This document shows, piece after piece, positions 48,580 to 60,700 of a DNA stretch of 64,000 bases. A program made the translations under genes and the position numbers. The notes below the pieces were generated by a model. That model was not told the origin of the DNA. It did not search any database and was given only the letters and a program-made list of their open reading frames with translations. This DNA comes from Saxidomus purpurata. Its lineage: Eukaryota > Mollusca > Bivalvia > Venerida > Veneridae. Each line of letters begins with the position of its first letter. The stretch's first letter is position 1. The DNA lies in contig JAFMSR010000005.1 in the NCBI GenBank assembly GCA_022818135.1, forward strand, positions 32,867,981-32,931,980. The letters run 5' to 3'.

Positions 48580-48786
48580 TTCTGGGGCACTTTCTTCATT
48601 TTCTGTGAGAGAATTCTGTTCTTGAAGCTCATCTTTTGCCTGTCGTCTGGTTCTCATCACATGTGGTGATTTCTTCAAACTGAGTGTCCGCTGGGGACCA
48701 GCAATTTTAGGAGCATTGGTATCACTTGTGGAAGTAGTATGCTGTTTTTTGACAGGACTATTTGTGATTGTTCCCAGGGGATTCTT
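48565..48786 (-). CDS. CENPF: CENP-F-type gene, last exon
   Basis: Encodes KNPLGTITNSPVKKQH, then GPQRTLSLKKSPHVMRTRRQ and ENEESAPECKVS. The basic stretch around LKKSPHVMRTRRQ could be a nuclear localisation or microtubule-binding segment, with SP sites suited to CDK phosphorylation. Acceptor TTGCATTTCAG on the minus strand; phase 0. Confidence 0.85.
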   Translation of the reverse strand, partial: KNPLGTITNSPVKKQHTTSTSDTNAPKIAGPQRTLSLKKSPHVMRTRRQAKDELQEQNSLTENEESAPECKVS

Positions 48787-51700
48787 CTGAAATGCAAAAT
48801 TGGTTTACTTTTCAACAATTCTAATGATTCTATACTTGAATTATGACTTACTGAAGTCACAAATATCTCGAATTATAATTACCTTACTTTCAAAGGCAAT
48901 AAATAATATAAAACTGAAAAGAAAAAAAAGCTAAGATCTATGGCAATGCTGCTTGAAACAAATTTTGGATATCTTCCTTCCCGTAATCACAATGAAACAT
49001 ATATCTAAGTTTAAGAAATCCCATCTCTCCACCACCTTCCTGTGAACACCCAAAGACAGTATTGTCCTTGCAAGGAAAAATAAAACACATTTAACCTACC
49101 TTAAGAACAGAGTGTGTAGTCTCCTTGTCAATCTTCACTAAACCAGAACCTGACGTATGAGGTACAAGTCTACTTATTGACAGAATGTTATCTGCTTCCT
49201 TATACGACTCGTTCACACTTTCAGTTTTATTCAATAATGACCTTGACACGTTTTTCTTCTGTTCACCAGTATCACAATGTACTGTCACAGTAGAATGTGT
49301 AGTCTGATTTCTTGTTGGTCGAAGACCTTTGGGTCGATTCTGAGTCACTGTGACAGGTTTTCCATTCTGATTGTTTATGGCGTTTGAGACTGGTTTATTG
49401 ATAATTGCACTTTGAAGGTTGGACTGGTTCTCTGAGATGTTCCAAGAATGTTTATCAGTTGTTCTGACTGGTTCAGAACCAGATTGGTTATGTGTGGGTG
49501 TTAAAGAGCTTGCACGTTTTGTTACTGGTGTAGTTTTGGTGCCAGATAAACTATCGGCTTTCAACTTTGAACGTGACAAGCATCTTGGACTCTTTCTCTT
49601 CGGAGTCTTTTCTTCATCTTCTATAAGTTTTGTCACAGTATCAGGAACACCTGTGAAAAGAAAAGGCAAAATCCAATTGAAATTATTTTCAAGTATCTCC
49701 CTTCCTGTATGCAGTTTATTTTTTTTGTAAGTTTTCAACTTAGTATTAATGACAGAAATTCTTCTACCTTCCTTTCAAAACTGTACAAAACCACTCTCAG
49801 GTCTGAATACAGTAAATTGGGTAATATTTGCGATTTGTTTTTTGCAAATATCCCACTCAGCTAATTAAAAATCGAGAAAGATTCATTTCACATAGATACT
49901 ACATTTGTTTTACATAGAACAAGTCTGCCTGCTCAAAAACTGCAAAATTTTCATTTGGGAAAATTAGCCCAGTTTACAGTACTCAGTTGTATACAATGTA
50001 TTTTTAGATTGGCATAAGCTTAACATTTACCACATTGGAAGCAAACAATTATTCAACACAATTTTGAGCTGTTTGATCATGATCTGACCTGTTAAATATT
50101 TAGCCAGTAGCAATCAACCTTTGAAAACTTATAGAACTGTCCAAATTTAAAGATGAACAAGTTCATTTTAGAAATGTTTGTGGAGTATAGGTTAAAAATC
50201 ATAAACAACAAGAGCTGTCCCTCCCAAGTGACGAATGCCCCCGAAAGAGGTGCCTCACAGTCTGTGTCCTCTCCATGTGCTCAATAAATGTGCTATGTAA
50301 TTTTAAAATCCTTCCATGCATGACAGAGTAATCATGCATACAGTATTCCATTACTTTAAACACTAAGTGTGACCTTGACCTTTGAGGTAGGGACTTGGGT
50401 CTTGCCTGGACACATCCGCTTGATGTGCTAGACATTTGTGCACAGTTATTTTAAAATCCTTCAAAGCATAATAAAGTTATAGTCCGGACACAAATGTATG
50501 CATATATACAGGATTCCATTACCTATAAACTCTAAGTGTGACCTTGACCTTTGTGGTAGGGATGTGGGTCATGCACGCGACACGTCGTCTTGATGTGCTA
50601 GACATTTGTGCCAAATTATTTTAAAATCCTTCAAGGCATGACAAAGTTACAGTCCGGACACGAATGTGTGCATATATGCTTATATAGAGGAATCCATTAC
50701 CTTCAAACTCTAAGTATGACCTTGACCTTTGAGCTAGGGACATGGGTCTTGCACGCGACACGTCGTCTTGATGTGCTAGACATTTGTGCCAAGTTATTTT
50801 AAAATCCTTCAATGCATGACAAAGTTACAGTCCGGACACGAATGTGTGCATATATGCTTATATGGAGGAATCCATTACCTTAAAACTCTAAGTATGACCT
50901 TGACCTTTGAGCTAGGGACGTGGGTCTTGCACGCGACACGTCGTCTTGATGTGCTAGACATGTGTACCTAGTTATTTTAAAATCCTTCAATGCATGACAA
51001 AGTTACAGTCCGGACACGAATGTGTGCATATATAGAGGATTCCATAACCTTCATACTCCAAGTGTGACCTTCACCTTTGAGGTAGGGATGTGGGTCTTGC
51101 ACGCGACACGTCATCTTGATGTGCTAGACATGTGTGCCAAGTTATTTTAAAATCCTTCAATGCATGACAAAGTTACAGTCCGGACACGAATTTGTAAGTG
51201 GGGAAGCACGGACGGACGGACAGACGGTGCGATTTTAATATGCCACCCTTCGGGGGCATAAAAATACCATAAAACTGAAGCACTAACCAGAATCAGAGCG
51301 CCGCGATTTCTTTGCCACAGGTCTGTCAGTGGTCTCGGTGGAGTCTGAATTTACAGGCTCCTGTTTAACTGTACAAGATGTATCCATAACCTCCCGAGTG
51401 ATCAACTTGTCTGCTGGATTTGCAATACTGGCAGCTGAAAATAAGATATGCATTCAGTATTTGAACCTCACTTAAATACAATGTAACTTACAGGTATGCT
51501 GATTCAACTACAGTGCAGGTCTCAAACACAATGACAACACTTACCGAGACAGAGATAATCAGAAGTGTTTCAAATGTCCAAATCTCCGGTCTTACTTAAT
51601 ACACCAAGCTCTTAATTCAGTTTATTGAAATAATCTTTTGACCTAGCACATTATGTCTAGGTATTCTTTTAATTAATCAACATACATATGCTCAACATCT

Positions 51701-54700
51701 TATTTAGCACTTTTATAGAGGTTACAGTTAGAGTGCTTTTTTTTCTTTTTATAACTACTTCCTATACAGAGTACTGAGAAACAAGTTACTTGCATAACTT
51801 CTTTTTGGTGTTGTTATGGTGACCACATGGTCTAAAGCGTTCTTACTTTGCATCACTATGAACTGTACGGGTCAGAATCCTAGCTTCTGCATTGCAACAA
51901 ATTTGTTAATCAGTAAATCAGGAGTAGTAACCCTGGATATACTGGCCTAATCTTTGCTATAAACAGTCTTGTGTGAGACAATGTTGCCAAACTAATTCTG
52001 TCTGGAATTCGATTAACTAAGTTTTATTGTATGCTGATTCAAAGTTAGAGCACAAAACTGAGTCGAGCATAACAAGTTTTAAAACCATGGGGCCAGCTGG
52101 GCTATTAAACAAACAAATCCATCTTGCCACATCAATTTTATAGAACGAAAGTGTGAAAGCAAGTTTACAAAAATAAATTTTGCACCAACCTGAACTTACA
52201 ACATGCTGTTTGACCCTGCTACATTCTTCTTCCAAGCATGTGTACCTCTGAGTCAGAGCATGGTATTTATCAAGGTACTGGTTCACTTCCTCCTTTGCCG
52301 AGTTAAGCTCATTGACTAGATTCTTTGTCTTTTCAGCAACCTGTTAAACATTTTTATCTCTATTAATTTAACTGGCTTGCAATTGTTTCAGTTGTTTTAT
52401 TTCCTTGGGGTATAAAGCCCATTTCAGGAACTTTTCCGTTATTTATAGGAAGGCAGTTTCCTTACCCTAAGTTCCTCTGAAGGACAAGTATAAGACTCCC
52501 ATCCTTTTTAAGAGTCTACCAACTTTCTTAAGTCAGGTCAGTAAGGGGTCTCTAACCCATGACCCTAAATCAGTGTTAACACTTATATATGGAGATATAA
52601 AACAATGGGTCAATAAATGCTACTCAGTATATTCTATTAATAAAAGAAACTCTCAAACAACGTATCAGTTAAATGTTTGAGCAAACATCATGTCTATACA
52701 ATGTGTCTACCATTTACAGTAGTGCTCGTTATTAGTTTACACCATCTCTATAATGAATCGGATTATCTCTGTCACTTGGCGTATTTTAATAACAACTGAA
52801 AAAGAGCTGAATATCAGTTTTAAAGTTTTGCTGGAAACTTTTTTCTGCTGGAAATATTTCTGCGATTTCATTCAAAGACCGCAGAAATATTCCACCACTG
52901 GAAATTACCCGCTATACGGTATAACAAGAGTCCAGAACCACTTCAAAATATATATTTACCTGACACTCCAAATCAGCTTTGAGAAATTTCACTTGTTCCT
53001 GGTATTTGCTTACATTCTTCTTTTCCATTGTCAGTTGGGAGTTTAATTTGGAACAACGACTCTGCCATTTTTCAAGTGTCTGCAATATAAACAAAGCTTT
53101 AATGGTAAAGATGGACATTTAAACAATCAAATAAAGAGCACTTTATTCAACAGACCTAAACTTGCGATAAATTTTTTTTATATATTGTAACATGCAATAA
53201 TTCATGTTCATAGTTATATTTTTTCTTGGGATTTTATCCCTGTTTTAACGGTATTTTGCTCATCTACAGGTGGAGTTGACATAAGCATCATTCATGAAAC
53301 AGACCAGTACTAGACTCTCATCCTCCATAAGGAATTGCTAGCTTTCTCTGATGAACAGTCTGACTGGTAGCAGGGTTCGAACCCATGGTCCTTAACTTGT
53401 GAGAGGTTTTGTGTGGTTTCAAATCAGCAACTTTAACCAATTGACAACAGGGGGCCGTGTCAAGATGCATCAATTAGAATGAATGTAAATATGATATAAG
53501 ACCGACCTTTTCAAGTTCGTTTCTAGACTGGTTATTATCACCGTTACTCTCCTGACTCCCTTCACTTTTCTTCTCTTCTTCCTGCAGTTGTTTCTTTAAC
53601 CCTTCCATCTCCTTTTGAAGTTGATTCACCTGGGCTTTGCTCAACTACAACAACAACAAAACATCCTAATTTCCAATGTCTGTACAGTAAATGTTGGATA
53701 ATGTGACAGTGACGTAAAATATATATATCACATTAACACATACGGCATGTGTGCAAGAGGAGACTATTTAATCCTATACAATAGCCAAGGTATTTACACA
53801 ATATTCAAGGACTCTTGCACTGCATCTTCACCACTCTTGTAGGACCCTTTTCTTCATAACAAATGGTTCTGTCCAAATTGAAAGATAGAGAAATCTTTCT
53901 AGAAATTCAGCATAGTTATGGTTCATTGTAGCAAACTATCTTTCCTCGACAAGCTTCATTGTTAATATGTGCACTTACAAATTTAATTTCAACTAAATAT
54001 GTTTTCGCATTATAATAAACTGCTAATTCCCTTTGTCCTAACATACCTTTAAAGATTCAATTTCTGTCCGCAGTTTATTTAATTGCTCACGGTCTCCAGA
54101 CATACTTCTTACTTCTGACTGAAGCTTCTCTATAGTGGCATCACTTTCCACCTGCAGAACAAGACAATAAACATCCAGTGCCAATTGCCAAGAATATATT
54201 CTTACAAACTCCATCCTCAGATCAGCATGAAAACTCTGCATAAATTTCGTTTGGCATGCATATCTTATTCCTCGACAGTTAAAGATGACACAACAAAAAA
54301 GACACAAGCATTTTCAGTAACGGATAAACTATGTAACCTTCCTTAAAAGTTGTACTTTTTCAGGGGATTTTGTATTCAAATTCAGTTGCAACAAAAGCTA
54401 CTGCATATAATTCTCATATTTTATATTTACAAGGTTTGCCGTAGCTAAGTGCACCAGTAGCCGTAGTTCAGAGAAGGTACTTCGTTATTTAACTGTCCAA
54501 AACATTGCTTAAACAAGTTCTTAAAATTGTCCAGTTTTGGAAAAATCCTACCGTTAATTAATGTACCCCTGTTCTAAATTGTATTCAAATTAATTTCTTC
54601 AAACAAGAGTATAATTTTATTTGTTAAGTAGCATGAATGTATTTAGCATTAAATAAGCTTACAAATAGTGATTTCTTAAAAATCTGCATACAATTATGCC

Positions 54701-57700
54701 CACTGTTTACTCGTGAACAAGTTCTTAAAAATGTCCAGTTGAAAAAAATGACGTAGAAATTACATTTTATTGACAGAGAAATAATTTCGTCTAGATCATT
54801 AGTTTTGTCCCTAGGTAAAAAGGAAAAAAAAGCCTTTTAATCAGTCTCACTATAAGGGGAAAATCTAATTCTAGTATAAAAAACAGTTGGCTAAGCTCCC
54901 ATAAGACACAGACAAATTTGACAATAAAATGACGATTATCTTGTGAAAATAATGTATTGATAATGATTTGCCATCAGCTTTCGTTCTGGAAACATATTTT
55001 TAAATGTGCACTAATAACTCAGTGATAAGAATGCGTTAAATACTGTTGGAATCCCTGTCGGAGCACAAGTGTATTCTTGGTAAATAACACAGATGCTGCG
55101 CGTGCCTCAGTCCACCTAAAAGCAACGAAAACTCACTGCCTCAGTTTCGCAATTGTGCTTATACATAACGCACAAATGTTTGTGGGCTACTGAATGAGCT
55201 ACTGAAACTTTCGTCTTAATCGAACTAAACTTACGTCGACTCATGCCATAAACATGCATTATTACGTTTCCATTTTTTAAAACTGAACAGTCAAAACGGT
55301 AACCGAACACATAGCTCCCAAAAAACATAACATTTTGAACGTTGTTTTAATGTAACAGTTGTGAGTTGCAACTTTTGATGTTATGTCAGACAATTTCATT
55401 GGTAATGACAGCACAAGATGGCGACAGTTGTCTCCTTTGACCAAAGTACATAAACAGCAGGATTTACACTCCTGCAACAGACACGTTTTAAGACAGACAG
55501 CCAATGCACACAATTTATCTTTAACTAGTATCAAATTACCATATGGATTCCTACCAGTTCTCGGGCGGAAATTGAACATTTTTGTATTTTGTGTAGCAAC
55601 AAATACTAGAACCTTTAAAATTTTAAGGAAAACTTAGTTCTCTACATGACAGTGTATAAACTTGTCACTTTAAATATCCGACAAGAGCTTGTTTATAAAT
55701 GGGCCAGAAAAGGATTATTCCCTAATTAAAGCCATAATGATTTATACACGAAAAGGCACTCAATTTGGCAAAGCATATTAGCAACAAAGATATTTTGTGA
55801 ATTTTGATAAGCATACATGGATACGAAAAAAAAATCAATAAATATATGCTTATTCCAACAGGATACATTTCATTTAACATAATTATTTACTTCATAGATT
55901 TAACACGTTCTCAAGCAAACATATAATAACGGTAATAATGTTTCGGGCGCTGCTGATCCTAAAAAAGAGAAATGGGAAAATCAATGCAATTATATAAGCG
56001 TGTGTTTGCCTTGACTGTCCGCGTGGGCAAACTGTAAGCGGAACTATTGACTATTTCTGATCATAGCAATATAATTGTCATATTGATTTTATATTAAAGA
56101 GACAACAATTACACGGTCTTTTTATGTTAATTGTATTTCTTGAATATACTTATTTAAATTTTTATTAAATACTTAAATATATCTAACAAATTTACCGGCA
56201 TTGTTTGCAATATCGATATCAGTGTACCTTTACAAATATCCCCGGCTTTTAGAAACCTCACCATGCGCTTCATAATCGAAAAACCCCAACTGCTGGCAAA
56301 AAGGTTGTAAACAGTCACACTTTAGTGAAGATTTCCCGGGATATTTAAAAATACGACAAGTTTGATGTTACCTATTTAACATTTACAACGCAAGAAAAAT
56401 TGTCCCAGATCCGACATCGGTTCGTAATCTAGCACCCCTTGCCTTGAAGCCCGTAAAATCTGAATTAAAAACGCCCGAAGATTATACCCGAGAACGGTAG
56501 AATCCAGTATCTATAAGAAATAATTTCTACCTTGTCATTCTCAATCACTAAAAGTTTATCCTGTAAATCCATTCTATCCTCTTTCAGTTTCTTGACAACC
56601 CCTTCAAGGGCCCCTTGCCTTTCCACCTCTTTCTGCAGACTGTCCCTCTCTACCTGAACACTCGTCACTTCTTTCTTCAGGTCATTCAAACTGGTCACTA
56701 ACTCAACATTCACCTAAGGTACAAATATTTCTTATAAATTTAGCATATAAACATGTATACTGCATTTTTACCTATGCAAACTCTGAAGAAATGTTTCCTA
56801 AAACTGAAGAAATTTGAGTCTTTACGTTCAAGAGTTGCCTACATAATTTGAATGTACTTTAGGACAGTTTCAGTTACTATCATATCATATTGTAGTCATT
56901 CATCATATACTAGTAGCTACTTTTGGTATTAAAAACTTCAAATACATCTCAGTCTTAACCAAAACAATAATTATTGCTTATTTCATGTTCAAAAAACATT
57001 ATTTGCACATGGTTACTGAAATATTATATTTGAAATTGCACCGGACAATGTTCCCTGCATTTTATGTCAAGATTATGATGTTACCAGCACTGTAAACCCA
57101 GCATAATTTACATCCAGCATTGTGTAAGGCTTCATTACTGATTTCATTTGATCTTTTACAGACAAATAAATCCAGCTAAAAAACTGAAATTATTTACCAC
57201 TGTAAGTCTGTATATATTTGCAAGTTGTTTATTTCACAATTTTCTATTTATTATCACAATTGAGCACTATTTTATATACATGTATAATCACAAATACAAT
57301 TTTAGTGAGTATTTCGTTCGTGAAAATTAGCAAAAATAAAAACTTTGCAAACCCCCCCAACTTTTACAGTAATAGATCCATAGTGAGATCTGGTCTAAAA
57401 TGTCAGTAACAACTTATTTCAACTTAAGTCTGGTACAGGTTATAAAACAGAATATTGTGTACTATGCCGAGATACCACAATTACAAATTTTACTTCTTTC
57501 AGCTTTTCCATTTCTGTTTTCACTTTGTACAATGAACCATCCTGTTCTTGCTTCTCCTTGTGTGCTGCAGTTAGCTCTTTCCTTGTTCTGCCTATTTCCT
57601 TCTCTTTCTGGTCTAACAAATCCTCTAATTCTTTCATCTGAATAGAAATTCTGATTCGTTACGCACAAAAAATAGAATTTTATTAGTTCAAAATCAGAAA

Positions 57701-60700
57701 AAAACACTCTCTACTAGAAATGCATGACAAATAGATTATGAATTTATGATGCAGGGCAAGTTGATTTTCAGGATCACTTGTCATGCAGGACAAGTAACTT
57801 TGCCATTGTCAAATCACATTCTGTTTCATAAAAATCAAATGTCTTACCTGAATTTGTAAGGCAGCATTCTGCCGCTCTGCATTTCCATGTTTATCTTCCA
57901 GGCATATGAACTGTGACAGTAAGTCTCCCTTTTCTCTCTCCTGTGTGGCCAACTTCTGCTCAAGATCAATCTTATGTGACAACATACTCTGCAATTCTAA
58001 CTTAACTTCAGTAAGTTCAGATTTTTGTAAGCTGAAGTCTTCATATCCAGCTTCTACAGCCTCAAACTTTGCTCTCAATACAGTGTTTTCTTCTTGCAAA
58101 TCTTCTATTTCATTTAACAGTTTTGAACTTTTTTCCTTTGATTCAGTAAGTTCAGCATTTAATATTTCTTTATCAGCTGAAAAACTTTCTTTTTCTTTCT
58201 TTAGTGCTAACACATGTTCTGCATTTATATTTTCCACCTTCTGTTCCATCTCATACATTGAATGTTTTAATTTCTCAAACTCACTCTCAACTTGCACCTT
58301 ACCTGTTTCTAAAACAGTCACTTTCTTCTCCAATTCCCTTTTCTCAGTTTCCAAACTGGTATTTTCAAACTCCAATGATTCCATTGCATCTTTTAATGTA
58401 TCAAGATCACACTCCATTGACCTAAGTTTTTTCTTCAAAGAATCAACTTCTTCAGTGTTTGTCTCGTTTGATTTTTCTTTCTGAGTCATTTCTAAGTCCA
58501 TACTTTCCTTTTCTGACTTCAACAGATTTAGTGCTTTTTCCAATTTGCTCATTTTTTCTTCCATCAATTTGCATTCTGCTTGTGCTGCATGTGATGTATT
58601 CTGTAATTCCTTAACTTTTTCACAGGCTTTGTTTAAATCTGATTTCAAGGTCATAACTTCATCTTCCTTCCCTGCGCTTTCAATACTGGTATATTCTACC
58701 ATACCTTCCAGTTCTTCTTTTTCACATTCAAGAGTTTTTATTTTAGTCAGTAGTTTATCGGCATCTGACTGAAGTTTGTGTATTTCGTCCAATTGGTCTT
58801 TTCTCTTCTTTTCATTTTCATTTAACTCATCATGTGTAACTGAAGAAGCTAGTTTCAGATTTTCAATTTCTGTTTCATATGAATCATTTTTCTCCTTTAA
58901 GATTTTGTATTTTTCTTCAAAACATCTAAGTTCTACAGATAGTACCTCCTTATCATCGCTTAGTAACTTAATTTGTTCTTTTGCTTCCGTCAAATCCGTT
59001 GAGAGCAAGTCTGCCTCATTACTTCTTTGTGAAGATTCCATTTGGTATTTCGCAAGATCTGCCTTAAAATCATTTGCAGAATCTTCTGAATCTTTCAGTT
59101 TGCTTAATATTCTAACTTTTTCCTCTTCCAGACATTTAATTTTTTCTAAGTGTTCATCTTTGATATCTTCAAAATTTGTGATACTTTGTTCTTTAGCTTT
59201 GCAGTCATTTTTCAGTCTCTTTAGTTCTGAATTCAAATCATCAACACTATTTTTAAAATCCAAAAGCTCTTGTCTCTGACTCAACATCCTGTGTTCTGAA
59301 TCACCAATGTGAGACTTCAATTCTTCTACTTCATTCATCAATCTCATACTTTCTTCATCTTTTCTTTCCTTTCCTCTCTTTTCTTCTCTAATTTCTGATA
59401 ATAAACTTTCAATCTTCTCTTCAAGCTCAGCTATTTTTGAACTTTTTTCTGTTATGGTAGTTTTTAGATCATGTAATTTGCTTTCAGCTATATCCAATTT
59501 TCCCTTATCATTAGAGAGGTCATTAAAAATTATCTTCATTTCCTTTTCAAGACTGATCTTTTCACTTGTGAGTTCTGCAATATCACAGTCCCTATTTTTC
59601 ACAGTATCTTCTAATTTATATACTCTATCCTGATAATCATTGTTCTTTTCAAGTGCTTCCTCAAGTGCCTTTCTCTGCTCTCCTATTTTGTCTCTTGAAT
59701 CTTGTTGTAATCGTTCTATTTCTATCTTTGTCTGTTGCAGATTTGCCTCTAAATCTTCTTTTGCTACAGTTAATTCATAAACTTTCTCCTGTTGGCTCTT
59801 CTTACTATCATCAACTTGATCTAACTGACTCTGCAAGTTCTGTGAAAATACTTGAGTGCACTGAAGCTCTTGTTCTCGTTCTGCAAGTTTTTTCTCATAC
59901 TGGTCTTTTTCTACTTTAAGATTTGCTAATTCTTTTTTAAGATCATCAAGTTTCAGCACCATTTCAGCTTTAACATTCTCCAAAGAATCCAAAATGTTTA
60001 ATAATTTTTCTTTTTCTAACATTGATTCATCCAATTCCTTCTGTGTGTTTTTGGAATGTAATTGCGAAGATTCAAATTGATTTTCTATGTCTTCTTTCTC
60101 ACTGACTATTTTCTTCATTTCATCTTGTGTAATTGTAAGATTTTCTTCTAGCAAATCAATAGTCTCCTTCTGAGACTGCACTTTAATCTCTAAATCAGAT
60201 GTGCTTGTAGAGTATTGTTCTCTGAGGTTAATCAGATCATTTTCACGTTCTAATGCTTTCTTTGTAAGATCTTCATTGGACAGCTCTAAATTGACTAACT
60301 TTTCACTTGCTTTAGAAAACTTCTCTTCCAGGTCTTCCATATACTTTTCTTTTCCAGCTAAAATATTTTTCAGTTGTGTAATCTCATTATGATTCTTTGC
60401 CTCCGATTGACTTAACTCTATGTTCTTCTCATGGCTACTGTCCTTTAATGCTTGAAATTCGGAATCTTTGGATGCCAATTTTTCTTGTAGTTCTTTTTCC
60501 TTATTAAGACTCATGAAAATATCTTGCTTTAACATGTCAATTTCTTTATTTGCCTTCACCAACTCTGTCTCTGAAGTATTGAATTTATATTGTAAATTTT
60601 CAATGATAGCATCATTCTGGCTATTTGCATTTTGTAGCATGTTCATTTTTTCTTCTAGTTCTTTAACTGAAGATAATGCATCTTTCAACTGGAAACTTGT

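Noticed and set aside
51545..51590. Possible extra minus-strand exon before a GTAAGTG donor
   Set aside because: The donor is good, but the upstream acceptor tract is poor, the candidate length (39) is a multiple of three and so would not repair the frame, and using the 52190 donor makes it unnecessary.
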